DNA from: Nitrospinaceae bacterium
GTDB taxonomy: Bacteria; Nitrospinota; Nitrospinia; Nitrospinales; VA-1
Length of the DNA: 64,000 bases
NCBI GenBank assembly: GCA_029261595.1
Contig: JAJDAZ010000062.1
Span: 1-64,000 of the forward strand
Reading direction: 5' to 3'
The number at the start of each line of letters is the position of its first letter. Position 1 is the stretch's first letter. A program made the translations under genes and the position numbers. Positions 52,248 to 61,112 of this stretch are shown here, in pieces. Below the pieces are notes generated by a model that was not told the DNA's origin, did no database searches, and saw only the letters and a list, made by a program, of their open reading frames with translations.

Positions 52248-53642
52248 ATGAGCGCAGGTATTATAACCGCCTCTTATGTTGGGGCAACCATTCTCTTTAT
52301 TCTTGCGTTGGGCGGATTGAGTAATCCGGCAACTTCCCGGCGTGGAAACCTGTATGGCATGCTGGGCATGGCCATTGCCCTTGTAGCCACCATCTCAGGG
52401 GTCACAGCCAATATAGAGATTTTGATCGGAGCATTATTGATAGGCGGTAGTATTGGCCTGGTTCTGGCGCGTCGCGTGCAAATGACGGAAATGCCCGAAC
52501 TGGTCGCCATTCTGCATAGTTTGGTAGGGCTGGCCGCAGTTCTGGTTGGTTTTGCCAAATTCATGGATCCCAATGTGCATTTTATCGGGGTGGAACTCAC
52601 CATCCATGATATCGAAACCTACCTGGGAATTCTTATTGGGGCGGTCACGTTTTCAGGTTCCATCATTGCATTTGGAAAGCTCAGCGGAAAAATCACCGGG
52701 AAAGCCATGTTATTGCCGGCTCGACATTGGCTCAATCTAGGCTTGCTACTGGGTTCCATTTATTTGTGTAGCCTATTTGTCGATCAGTCTGCCGCGGGCG
52801 GTGGAATGATGCCTCTGTTGATAATGACAGGAATCGCCTTGTTGTTCGGGATTCATATGGTCATGGCGATCGGCGGGGCAGATATGCCTGTAGTGGTTTC
52901 CATGCTCAACAGCTATTCCGGCTGGGCTGCCGCGGCAACGGGTTTCATGCTCAATAACGACTTGCTCATTGTGACGGGCGCATTGGTCGGTAGTAGCGGT
53001 GCAATCCTCAGTTACATCATGTGTCGAGCCATGAACCGTAAGTTCTTGTCCGTTATTGCCGGAGGCTTTGGCGCAACCACAGGCGGAGGCGCTTCTTCGG
53101 CCTCGGCTGAAGATCAGGGCGAAGTGGTTGCGATGCAAGCCGCCGAGGTTGCAAGCCTGCTGAATGAATCAAAGGAAGTCATGATCATTCCGGGATACGG
53201 CATGGCCGTCGCCCAGGCCCAGCACATCGTATGCGAAATCACCAAAGCACTACGCGCCAAGAAAGTGAATGTGCGGTTTGGCATTCATCCCGTTGCCGGG
53301 CGTATGCCGGGACATATGAATGTTTTGCTGGCAGAAGCCAAGGTTCCCTACGACATCGTTTTTGAAATGGATGAAATCAACGACGATTTCCCGGATATTG
53401 ATGTTTCGATCGTCATTGGAGCCAACGACATTGTCAACCCCTCAGCGCAGACGGACCCGGACAGTCCCATTGCGGGAATGCCGGTATTGGAATGCTGGAA
53501 GAGTGGCACCACCATTGTGCTGAAACGCGGTATGGCCACAGGTTACGCGGGAGTGCAGAATCCGTTGTTCTTCAAAGAGAACACCCGCATGTTGTTCGGC
53601 GACGCCCGGACCAGTCTGGACGAGGTTTTCAAAAACCTTTAA
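52248..53642 (+). CDS. pntB: NAD(P) transhydrogenase subunit beta
   Basis: The 464-residue product has about nine membrane helices (proton channel domain dII) and a C-terminal NADP(H)-binding dIII domain from about 290. Typical blocks are [99 protein letters not shown] and [20 protein letters not shown]. An AGGAGG ribosome site precedes the ATG. Forms the transhydrogenase with PntA. Confidence 0.96.
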   Translation: MSAGIITASYVGATILFILALGGLSNPATSRRGNLYGMLGMAIALVATISGVTANIEILIGALLIGGSIGLVLARRVQMTEMPELVAILHSLVGLAAVLVGFAKFMDPNVHFIGVELTIHDIETYLGILIGAVTFSGSIIAFGKLSGKITGKAMLLPARHWLNLGLLLGSIYLCSLFVDQSAAGGGMMPLLIMTGIALLFGIHMVMAIGGADMPVVVSMLNSYSGWAAAATGFMLNNDLLIVTGALVGSSGAILSYIMCRAMNRKFLSVIAGGFGATTGGGASSASAEDQGEVVAMQAAEVASLLNESKEVMIIPGYGMAVAQAQHIVCEITKALRAKKVNVRFGIHPVAGRMPGHMNVLLAEAKVPYDIVFEMDEINDDFPDIDVSIVIGANDIVNPSAQTDPDSPIAGMPVLECWKSGTTIVLKRGMATGYAGVQNPLFFKENTRMLFGDARTSLDEVFKNL

Positions 53643-53664
53643 ACGTGTGGATTTTCACAATTAT

Positions 53665-53739
53665 TGTCATGCTGAGCTTGTCGAAGTATGACCTAAATAA
53701 TAAAGGCTGTTTTCACACTTCGACAGGCTCAGTGTGACA
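53665..53739. repeat. Inverted pair of CTGAGCxTGTCGAAG repeats after pntB
   Basis: Two copies of the REP-like unit found at 36591 face each other across about 25 bases, so the region can form a long imperfect hairpin (TGTCA-GCTGAGC-TGTCGAAGT with ACTTCGACA-GCTCAG-TGACA). In this place it may act as terminator or mRNA stabiliser between pntB and the convergent NHL gene. Confidence 0.65.
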
Positions 53740-53771
53740 GTTGTGGGGAACAAAAATGGATTTTTTCCCAG

Positions 53772-54623
53772 TCAGTCAGCCGAAAAAGTAAATACAATGC
53801 CGCCGTCCAAGGACGGGACGAGCACCTGGTTGTTCCTGGCATCAAATGATATTCCCGTCGGCGTGATCATGTTTTTTCGTAATACCTCAAGGGCAGAATA
53901 TTTTTTGATCCGGTAGATTTCCCCCGCCTTGGAACTGGAAACAATCATGTTTCCCTCGTGATCGAGATCGATCCCGTCCAGACTTTTAAACGCCCCCTGA
54001 AAAACTGTCAGGATATTTCCCTGCATGTCCATCGCGATTATTTTCCCACTCCCCGTGGTTACTAGTAACCTATTGTGCGGCCTTTCGTAAACCATCCCCT
54101 TGGGAAGGCCAAGACCCGGTCCCCTGGCCAGAATCGTGACTTGATATACTTTTGACGGATCGATTTTAAAAATCGTATTGCCCCTCGTATCCAACACAAA
54201 CAAATGACCATCGGGTCCCAAAGCGAGGCCGTTTAAGTCTCTTGCGCCTAAAAGCGCCAGATCCACCGTCCCCAACAACTTGCCGGAATTTTTGTCGAAG
54301 CGGCGAACCGTGTCGATATCGGCCACATAAAGATTAGAGCCCGAAATGGCCAATCCCTTAGGCGCGTTCAAGGTCACGCCGTTCTTGCCGCTGGTGATAA
54401 AATGCTTGTCGATGAGTTTTCCTTTAGCGCCAAGTTTTACGATGTATGCAATACCGTCTTTTGCTCGGGGAGAACCCACCACGTTGGAAACGTAGTACAT
54501 CCCGGTGGCGGGATCGACGATGAAACTATCCGGTTTGTCCATGCCGCGCAGTTGAAACGCTTGGGCTGGAGAGAAAAACAGAGTGAGAAACAGAAGGGTT
54601 AGAGGTAAAGTTAAGGGGCGCAT
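53772..54623 (-). CDS. Exported NHL/SMP-30-like beta-propeller protein
   Basis: The 283-residue product has a signal peptide (LTLPLTLLFLTLFFSPAQA) and a six-bladed propeller with repeat phrases such as LNAPKGLAISGSNLYVADID, LNGLALGPDGHLFVLD, LGLPKGMVYERPHNRLLV, LDGIDLDHEGNMIVSS and TPTGISFDARNNQVLVPS. It fits the NHL or SMP-30/gluconolactonase-like fold; no catalytic set is evident, so a binding role in the periplasm is as likely as an enzyme. Stands alone. Confidence 0.82.
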   Translation of the reverse strand: MRPLTLPLTLLFLTLFFSPAQAFQLRGMDKPDSFIVDPATGMYYVSNVVGSPRAKDGIAYIVKLGAKGKLIDKHFITSGKNGVTLNAPKGLAISGSNLYVADIDTVRRFDKNSGKLLGTVDLALLGARDLNGLALGPDGHLFVLDTRGNTIFKIDPSKVYQVTILARGPGLGLPKGMVYERPHNRLLVTTGSGKIIAMDMQGNILTVFQGAFKSLDGIDLDHEGNMIVSSSKAGEIYRIKKYSALEVLRKNMITPTGISFDARNNQVLVPSLDGGIVFTFSAD

Positions 54624-54643
54624 GATATGGGTGCTAAATTTGT

Positions 54644-54684
54644 CCTCTCCCCCTTGGGGGAGAGGATTTAGGTGAGGGGGGATG
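54644..54684. repeat. Second CCTCTCCC/GGGAGAGG palindrome
   Basis: CCTCTCCCCC-TT-GGGGGAGAGG followed by ATTTAGGTGAGGGGGG. Same structure and tail as 36687-36720. It marks the left edge of the AT-rich island that holds the P-loop ATPase; 54690-54828 has no gene. Confidence 0.6.
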
Positions 54685-54828
54685 TTGAGTTTTTTCCATG
54701 TTTTGAGGACGAGATAATTTTTTAGGACTAGTAATACCGCATTTTAATGCCAATATGGGAATTATGGACCAATCAAGCAATAGTATCCGAAAAAGGAAGT
54801 TCTAACTCTAATTAAAAAGGTGAGTCGT

Positions 54829-56529
54829 ATGTCTTTAGACATTATTAAATCTCAAATTGAAAAGTTCCTGATTTCCAAGACTCCTGAGGTAATGGCTATT
54901 AGAGGCGATTGGGGGGTAGGTAAAACATACAGTTGGAAAAAGTTTCTGAAGGAAGCTAAAAATGAAAATAAGATAACACTCAAACGATACTCTTATGTAT
55001 CCCTTTTTGGTCTCAATTCATTGGAGTCGCTTAAGTATGCCATTTTTGAGAATGTAATTAACAGGGAACTTATTGGCACCGAAGCTAGCGTTGAAACTTT
55101 CAAGGAGAATAGGCTAGCTTTATTAGAGTCTTTAAGTAGAAAAACTCTTAATCCTTTGAAAAAATTTCTTTCTTTAGGGAGTCTTACACTTCCCCTTGAA
55201 TCACTTTCATTTTTATCCCTCAATGAAACGTTGATTTGTGTTGATGATTTAGAAAGGCGTGGTCATGGCCTGGACCCAAAAGATGTTCTTGGATTGATTT
55301 CATTTTTGAAGGAACAAAAGCGATGCAAAATTGTTCTGCTTCTCAATGATGAGAAAATGGGTTCAGATGAATATTTTGACCACAGAGAGAAAGTGTTTGA
55401 TATTCAGTTAAAGTTTGATCCAACTGCTGAAGAATCCGCATCAATAGCATTTGAAAAAAAGAATAGCGAATTTGCTATTTTAAAAGAACTTACTCAAAAA
55501 TTGGAAATTAATAATATTCGTGTTTTGAAGAAAATTGAATATTTTGTTGAACAAGTAATTCCACTTTTGAAGGGTTATGAGGAAGAGGTTACTTATGGAG
55601 CCATTCATTCTCTGACCCTATTTACGTGGTGTTATTACTGCTCTAAGGATGGAGCTCCCACCTTAGAATTTGTTACTAATTCTACCTATAGTAGTTACCT
55701 TGGACTTGAAAAGGATAAAGAAGAAAATGAGGAGGAAAGTGACTGGAGGGCAATTTTAAGAAAATATAATTATACGTCTTTTGATAATATCGATCGTGTT
55801 TTAGCTGAATCTGTTCAAACAGGTTTTCTTAATAAAAAAGATTTTATCAAAGAAGCATCTGCAAAGAATGATGAGATAATTGGCTCAAAAGGTAGGGATT
55901 CCTTTTTTGCCTCTTGGAAGGCATATCATAATAGCTTTAACAATAATGAGGATGAGGTGATTAATGAGATTTACGAAAGCTTAAAAACAAATATACTCTT
56001 TATTTCCCGATTAGACTTGAATGGCGCGGTAAACCTATTCAGGAAACTTAGTCAGGACCAAAAGGCATCGGAAATGATAGACTTTTATATGGAAAATAGA
56101 AGTGATGAAAGCCAAATTTTCAATTTAAATGAAGGATTGTTTCCGGGCGATAAAATCGACGACGAAATCGTTCAAAAATTTAATTCCGTTTATGAGGATT
56201 CAGTGCTCGAAGAAAATGCATCTCAAGTTCTAGGGCGTATCGCAGGTACAAATTCCTGGAATCCTAGTGATGTGGTTGTTCTGGCAAATACATCTGTTGA
56301 AGAATATTTTCAGTTATTTAAGTCAGAAGCTGGGGAGCATCTTTCTTCATATGTTAAAAGGTGCTTGGAGTTTGGTGGGTATGGTGATTCTAATAAGGAA
56401 TATACGAAAATAGCGCAAAATGCACGTGAAGCACTAATTAGGATTGGGGACGAGAATGATATTAATAAACTCAGAGTGAGAAAATTTGGGATTGAAATCC
56501 CAGAAGAAACACATAGGGAGAGGGATTGA
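54829..56529 (+). CDS. KAP-like P-loop ATPase, single gene in an AT-rich island
   Basis: The 566-residue product starts at ATG 54829 with AAAAAGG eight bases upstream. Near the N-terminus IRGDWGVGKTYSW (Walker A, GDWGVGKT at 26-33) and LICVDDLERRGHGLDP (Walker B at 138-142) give a P-loop NTPase of the KAP/STAND type. The remaining 400 residues are helical and acidic and match no domain I recognise. No membrane segment is clear, unlike many KAP proteins. Base composition is much AT-richer than the flanks, there are no partner genes, and a palindromic repeat lies at its left. KAP-type ATPases often occur in anti-phage defence, which makes this a reasonable but unproven role. Confidence 0.72.
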   Translation: MSLDIIKSQIEKFLISKTPEVMAIRGDWGVGKTYSWKKFLKEAKNENKITLKRYSYVSLFGLNSLESLKYAIFENVINRELIGTEASVETFKENRLALLESLSRKTLNPLKKFLSLGSLTLPLESLSFLSLNETLICVDDLERRGHGLDPKDVLGLISFLKEQKRCKIVLLLNDEKMGSDEYFDHREKVFDIQLKFDPTAEESASIAFEKKNSEFAILKELTQKLEINNIRVLKKIEYFVEQVIPLLKGYEEEVTYGAIHSLTLFTWCYYCSKDGAPTLEFVTNSTYSSYLGLEKDKEENEEESDWRAILRKYNYTSFDNIDRVLAESVQTGFLNKKDFIKEASAKNDEIIGSKGRDSFFASWKAYHNSFNNNEDEVINEIYESLKTNILFISRLDLNGAVNLFRKLSQDQKASEMIDFYMENRSDESQIFNLNEGLFPGDKIDDEIVQKFNSVYEDSVLEENASQVLGRIAGTNSWNPSDVVVLANTSVEEYFQLFKSEAGEHLSSYVKRCLEFGGYGDSNKEYTKIAQNAREALIRIGDENDINKLRVRKFGIEIPEETHRERD

Positions 56530-56629
56530 GCCAAATCCCCCCGGTCCTTGTGGTATTTAACATTAGCCTTCATGCCCGGCACGGGTACTACGTAGAAGGG
56601 GGGAGCAAATCAAAATCCATCCCCTCATC

Positions 56630-57769
56630 CTATTCAGGAAGGTCTTGCTTGAGAGGCTTGCCGTAGCCGACCAGTTCCACATAGCCTTTGCCCTGGACCG
56701 GGCGGCCCTCAAAAGTTCCTTCGATGGAGACACTGCCCTCCCAATACGACCCGGATATGGAGCGCAAATGGGAAAGCTCCTGATCGGCCAGGTCGGGTTG
56801 GATGTTCAGCCGCGTGCCAAAATCCGCCAAAGTGATGACCCATCCTGCGGGATAGATGATGTTCGTTTTCTTGCTGGTCCAGTCGCCCGTGACTTCGACG
56901 GAAAATTCGTCTTTGACCAGATGACGGGATTTGCTGTCGGGGGATACCAGCGTTCCGCTGGAAAAAGGGTCCACCCCACCGTCTTTCTGGCGCAATTGAT
57001 ACAGCATGATCTCGGTGTTGTTATCGAGTTTCAGCGAAAACCAGTCCCACCCCACCAGTTTGGGGTTCAATTGGTCGCTGGAGAATTCCCGGTCCATCCA
57101 ACTGGTTCCTGTAACCTCATAGGCCTTCCCCTTGATGAAAACTTTTCCTGTGGTCTGCATTCGGGTGTAGGAAAAATAATGCGAGGCGTTGCCTTCCTGA
57201 TCGCCTTTGCGGCTGATGCCACCCTTGCCGTGAAACACCATGTCTTTGACCGGAATGAGTTTTAAATCCACCCCGGTTCCCGATTCGATGGCTTTCAGCC
57301 GATGCGCCCCGCCCCTCTCAGTAAGAACCCAATCCTCGTTCCACACCAGAAACCGGTCCGACCGGGCTCCGGCGTTGATCAGCCCTTTCCGGTTGATGCG
57401 TTCAAAGAAATGAAATTTTTTGCCGGCGATATCGGTCACCGTCAGGTGCGCGAAATAAATCTGATCTATTTTCCATTTCGATGGGTTGGCGATTTTTTTG
57501 GTCCCCTCCAGAGCGACCCGGAAAAAAGTCATCTGGTACCCGAAGCGTTCCCCCTCTTTAGATTCAAGGTTGCCGGTGTAATACCACCACTCGATGCGGA
57601 AATCGTCGTGGGAAAAATGATCGCGCGGAAATTTGTATTGATACCCCGGCAGGGCCGGGCGGAAAGAAGACGTTTCTTCTGGTTGTGCAAAAGAATTTCC
57701 TGTCGATGCCAAAAAAAACAACAGCACCAAAAAAAAATTGGTATTATTTAGAAAAACTGCATAAAACAT
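56630..57769 (-). CDS. AttH/CrtC-type lipocalin-like exported protein
   Basis: About 379 residues. ATG 57769 gives a clean signal peptide (NNTNFFLVLLFFLASTGNSFA); a longer frame to 57934 would overlap the next gene and lacks sense. The mature part has the AttH/carotenoid hydratase fold: FPRDHFSHDDFRIEWWYYTGNL, GERFGYQMTFFRVAL, YFAHLTVTDIAGKKFHFFER, TGTSWMDREFSSDQ, GWDWFSLKLDNNTEIMLYQLR and GKGYVELVGY. Members include carotenoid 1,2-hydratase and secreted virulence-type proteins; this one is not near carotenoid genes, so function is open. Confidence 0.87.
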   Translation of the reverse strand: MFYAVFLNNTNFFLVLLFFLASTGNSFAQPEETSSFRPALPGYQYKFPRDHFSHDDFRIEWWYYTGNLESKEGERFGYQMTFFRVALEGTKKIANPSKWKIDQIYFAHLTVTDIAGKKFHFFERINRKGLINAGARSDRFLVWNEDWVLTERGGAHRLKAIESGTGVDLKLIPVKDMVFHGKGGISRKGDQEGNASHYFSYTRMQTTGKVFIKGKAYEVTGTSWMDREFSSDQLNPKLVGWDWFSLKLDNNTEIMLYQLRQKDGGVDPFSSGTLVSPDSKSRHLVKDEFSVEVTGDWTSKKTNIIYPAGWVITLADFGTRLNIQPDLADQELSHLRSISGSYWEGSVSIEGTFEGRPVQGKGYVELVGYGKPLKQDLPE

Positions 57770-57878
57770 CTCAAGGTCAATCCCAAAAATGCCGTCAATG
57801 ATTAAGATAGGGTGTGAAAAAAATAACAGAGCTTGCAAGAGATTGCAAACGCTCGAATTGACGTAAGGGAAAACGACT

Positions 57879-58835
57879 ATGAGAGTTTTAGTGACGGGTG
57901 CCGCAGGATTGTATGGAATCCATCTGGTCGACAACCTGGTTCAACGGCCGGACGTTTCGCACATCATAGGGGTCGACGACTTTTCGCGCAAATACTTCAA
58001 AAAAGACCCATTTATTAAATCCTCCCGGTTTGAGGAAAAGTTCACGCTCATCCGTAAGAAATTCTACGACCTGACCATTGAGGAACTGGATAAAATGAAT
58101 GTGGACGTGGTCGTGCATCTTGCGGCCCATATTTCCATCCCGGAATCCATGGAACAGGCCAACGAATACTTCAAAAACAACGAATGGGGCACTTTCCGCC
58201 TCATGCAAACTCTTGTACGCACCGAAAACTGGCCGCTGATGGTTTACGCTTCTTCTCCGGAGGTGTACGGCAACCCCATCTACACGCCAATGGACACCAA
58301 CCACCCCATGTTGCCCAGGAGCATTTACGCGGTCACCAAACTGGCGGCGGAAAAGCATTGCAAGGCGATGCACGAATGGTATAAATATCCCGTTGTGGTG
58401 ATCCGCAATTTCAACACCTTCGGCGAGAACCAGGACATTTCAGATCATTCCGGCGTCATCTCTAAGTTTATCCTGGATGCTCTTCGAAACGACCCCATGA
58501 TCATTCATGACAACGGCGAGCAGACACGGGACTTCCAATATGTCGAGGACGCAGTCCGGGCCTATTCGCTGGTCATCACCAAAGATAAGCGGTTTTCCGG
58601 CAAAGTGTTCAATATCGGCACCAATAAACAGACTTCGATCAAACACCTGGCGCATCTGATAAAAGACCTGGCAGGGTCCCGATCCCCCATCATGAACCGG
58701 CCGGGCCGCTCGGCGGATCTGATGTCCCTGGAAGCCGATTATTCTTTAATCCGTGAACAAACCGGATGGGAGCCCAAGGTCGGCCTGGAAGCGGGTTTGA
58801 AACGCACCATCCATTGGTACAGCCAACTGATATGA
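57879..58835 (+). CDS. NAD-dependent epimerase/dehydratase (extended SDR)
   Basis: The 318-residue product has the N-terminal MRVLVTGAAGLYGIHLVDNL with GxxGxxG, VVVHLAAHISIPES, YASSPEVYGNP and the catalytic YAVTKLAAEK (Tyr-x3-Lys). The late VFNIGTNKQTS and WEPKVGLEAGLKRTIHW are the substrate-domain blocks of UDP-glucose-4-epimerase-like enzymes. First gene of a six-gene plus-strand operon for sugar nucleotide modification and glycan assembly; next gene overlaps by four bases. Actual sugar unknown. Confidence 0.9.
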   Translation: MRVLVTGAAGLYGIHLVDNLVQRPDVSHIIGVDDFSRKYFKKDPFIKSSRFEEKFTLIRKKFYDLTIEELDKMNVDVVVHLAAHISIPESMEQANEYFKNNEWGTFRLMQTLVRTENWPLMVYASSPEVYGNPIYTPMDTNHPMLPRSIYAVTKLAAEKHCKAMHEWYKYPVVVIRNFNTFGENQDISDHSGVISKFILDALRNDPMIIHDNGEQTRDFQYVEDAVRAYSLVITKDKRFSGKVFNIGTNKQTSIKHLAHLIKDLAGSRSPIMNRPGRSADLMSLEADYSLIREQTGWEPKVGLEAGLKRTIHWYSQLI

Positions 58836-59773
58836 AAGCTCTCGTCACCGGAGGCGCCGGGTTCATCGGGCGCTGGCTGGTCAAAAAACTGCTGGAAGAA
58901 AATTTCGAAGTCTGGGTCCTCGACAACCTGGAAAACGGACTTGAAAGCAATCTTGAGGAATTTCACAACCACCCTTTGCTCAAAGGAGTGGTTTACGATG
59001 ATGTTCTGAACCCGAAAGCCCTCCATTCGATCTTTGAGTTCAAACCCGACATCGTTTACCATCTGGCGGCGCAAATCAACGTTCACGAAAGCCTTGAAAT
59101 CCCCAATAAGGCGTTCGAAAGCAACATCAAGGGAACCTACAATATTCTGGAAGAATGCCGGGCTTTGGGAACCAAGGTCATGCTCATGGGGACCTGCATG
59201 GTCTACGATATGGCGGAAAGTCACAAACCGATCAACGAAGACCATCCCCTCAAACCGACGTCCCCCTATGCGGCGTCCAAACTTTCGGCGGAAATCCTTG
59301 CGGAATCCTATCACCACAGCTACGGCCTGCCGGTCGTGACCTGCCGCCCGTTCAATACTTACGGGCCGTATCAGAAATACAATCTTGAAGGCGGCGTGGT
59401 ATCGATTTTTGTCCGCAGGGTCATGGATGGAGGAATTCTGGAAATCTTCGGGGACGGAACCCAGACCCGGGATCTTTTGTACGTGGAGGACTGTGTGGGT
59501 TTTATTTATGCCGCTTCCCGTTCGGAAAAGGCCGTGGGACAGGTGATCAACGCCGGCTCCGGAACCGACATCGCCATCATGGATCTGGCCCGGATGATCT
59601 GCCCGGATGAAAACAAAATACGGCTGGTCAAGCACCATCATCCCCAGTCCGAGATTCCCAAGCTGGTTTGCGATTATTCCAAAGCCCGTTCCCTGCTCGG
59701 TTGGGAACCGAAAGTGGACCTTAAGACAGGGATCGAAAAGCTGAAAGAACAACTGCAGGAAGTATGCGTATAG
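58832..59773 (+). CDS. NAD-dependent epimerase/dehydratase (second SDR in operon)
   Basis: The 313-residue product starts at ATG 58832, overlapping the previous stop. MKALVTGGAGFIGRWLVKKLL, IVYHLAAQINVHESLE, YAASKLSAEILAESY with the Tyr-x3-Lys pair, FNTYGPYQKYNLEGGVV and GWEPKVDLKTGIEKLKEQL. This set resembles GDP-mannose 4,6-dehydratase/UDP-GlcNAc-4-epimerase-like SDRs. Overlaps the next start by ten bases. Works in the same sugar pathway as its neighbours. Confidence 0.9.
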   Translation: MKALVTGGAGFIGRWLVKKLLEENFEVWVLDNLENGLESNLEEFHNHPLLKGVVYDDVLNPKALHSIFEFKPDIVYHLAAQINVHESLEIPNKAFESNIKGTYNILEECRALGTKVMLMGTCMVYDMAESHKPINEDHPLKPTSPYAASKLSAEILAESYHHSYGLPVVTCRPFNTYGPYQKYNLEGGVVSIFVRRVMDGGILEIFGDGTQTRDLLYVEDCVGFIYAASRSEKAVGQVINAGSGTDIAIMDLARMICPDENKIRLVKHHHPQSEIPKLVCDYSKARSLLGWEPKVDLKTGIEKLKEQLQEVCV

Positions 59774-60618
59774 GAGTGACCGGAGCCTCCGGATTCATCG
59801 GCGGCCATTTACTGAAAGCTCTAAAACAACTCCCCGGCGTCACCGTTTCCCCCCTCGTCCGCAAACGCAAAAACTCTCCCCCGACTCTTCCGGAGCTGAA
59901 AAATTTTGTCCAGGGCCAACACCTGATTTATCATCTGGCAGGGGTCAACCGGGGCCCCGATGAAGAAATTCTAAGCGCAAATATTCTGGGAACGCTAAGG
60001 CTTCTGGTCGCTGTCAAAACCTATGGGTCGCAGAAGACGCAAATTGTATTTGCCTCCTCATCGCAAGTGTATAAACAGAGGGAAAATCCGCTCAAAGAAA
60101 CCCATGCAACCGAACCCGAATCGTTGTATGGTGTCAGCAAGAAAGCGGCGGAGGATTTGATCCGGCTTTCCGGTTTAAAGCACATCGTATTGCGGCTCTC
60201 CAACGTCTATGGGCCCGGCTGCCGGCCCGATTATAATTCCGTCATCGCAACCTTTTGTGACCGAGCGGTACGGCGTCTTCCCCTGACGGTCGATGGCAAC
60301 GGCAGACAACAGCGCGATTTTATTTATATCGACGATGTGGTTCGGGCGTTGATCGAAGCGGGAATGAAACGGCAAGACTCCAGGCGGGCGGTGTACAACA
60401 TCAGCTCTGGAAAGGCGGCATCACTCAGGCAAGTGATCGGGAACATCAAACGCGCCGGGATGGGGGTGGATGTGCAATACATGAACGGACAGGGCGGCCA
60501 GTCCTATGGATGCGACCCCTCGCGTTTCTGCAAAGTCTATGCTTGGAAACCGAAAACCTCGCTGGCAACGGGAATCAAACACACCTTGCGCGGGTTTGAA
60601 GAAGGATCAGGTTCATGA
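59764..60618 (+). CDS. NAD-dependent epimerase/reductase, CapF/WbjC N-terminal-like
   Basis: The 284-residue product begins MRIGVTGASGFIGGHLLKAL, then LIYHLAGVNRGPDEEI, FASSSQVY, YGVSKKAAEDLIR with Tyr-x3-Lys, LRLSNVYGPGCRPDYNSVIATFCD and YNISSGKAASLRQVI. The HLAGVNR and following NVYGPGCRP segments are typical of the CapF/WbjC/FnlB reductase group, which acts in UDP-N-acetyl-L-fucosamine synthesis. CapF carries a C-terminal cupin in one chain; here a cupin is a separate gene right after. Confidence 0.86.
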   Translation: MRIGVTGASGFIGGHLLKALKQLPGVTVSPLVRKRKNSPPTLPELKNFVQGQHLIYHLAGVNRGPDEEILSANILGTLRLLVAVKTYGSQKTQIVFASSSQVYKQRENPLKETHATEPESLYGVSKKAAEDLIRLSGLKHIVLRLSNVYGPGCRPDYNSVIATFCDRAVRRLPLTVDGNGRQQRDFIYIDDVVRALIEAGMKRQDSRRAVYNISSGKAASLRQVIGNIKRAGMGVDVQYMNGQGGQSYGCDPSRFCKVYAWKPKTSLATGIKHTLRGFEEGSGS

Positions 60619-61019
60619 AAGGCATCAAAGTCCGGGACCTCGATAAAAAATCCGATGACAGAGGCTGGCTCATTGAGATGCTCGGTGATGAGTTGCATGA
60701 AGAAAAAAAATCGTTCGGGCAAATCCACGTTTCCGTAGCTTATCCCGGCAAGGTCCGGGGCAACCATTACCATAAGCGAAAAACCGAATGGTTTTCCGTT
60801 CCCACCGGGAACGGACTGCTCTTGCTCAGGGATCTGGCAACCGGAGAAGAGGAAACCATCCGCATGGGAGATAACGCGCTAAAAACCGTAAAGATCACCC
60901 CCGGCGTCCTCCACGCCATTAAAAACACCGGCACCAGTGACATGGCGCTCATCGTGTACACCGATGAGACCTTCGACCCCGCCGACCCCGACACCTATTA
61001 CCAGAAAATTCTGGAATAG
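60615..61019 (+). CDS. Cupin-type sugar epimerase-like protein (CapF C-terminal-like)
   Basis: The 134-residue product has SDDRGWLIEMLGDEL, FGQIHVSVAYPGKVRGNHYHKRKTEWFSV and ITPGVLHAIKNTG, the jelly-roll fold with metal-type histidines (GNHYHKRK) seen at the C-terminus of CapF and in dTDP-sugar isomerases. It should act with the upstream reductase in epimerising a 4-keto-6-deoxy sugar. Its start overlaps the previous stop (ATGA). Confidence 0.86.
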   Translation: MKGIKVRDLDKKSDDRGWLIEMLGDELHEEKKSFGQIHVSVAYPGKVRGNHYHKRKTEWFSVPTGNGLLLLRDLATGEEETIRMGDNALKTVKITPGVLHAIKNTGTSDMALIVYTDETFDPADPDTYYQKILE

Positions 61020-61112
61020 CCCCCTGGCGGTCATGGTATCCTGACCCTCGACTTTCCCAAAATTCCGGTCCGCCTTTTCGATTGATGCCAACATGAACCC
61101 CGCTTTGAACTC

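Noticed and set aside
57770..57934. 55-codon N-terminal extension of the AttH-like protein
   Set aside because: Would overlap the divergent epimerase gene start; the internal ATG gives a clean signal peptide.
58739..59752. 337-codon minus-strand frame opposite the second epimerase
   Set aside because: Antisense shadow; the plus strand has GxxGxxG, Tyr-x3-Lys and operon overlaps.
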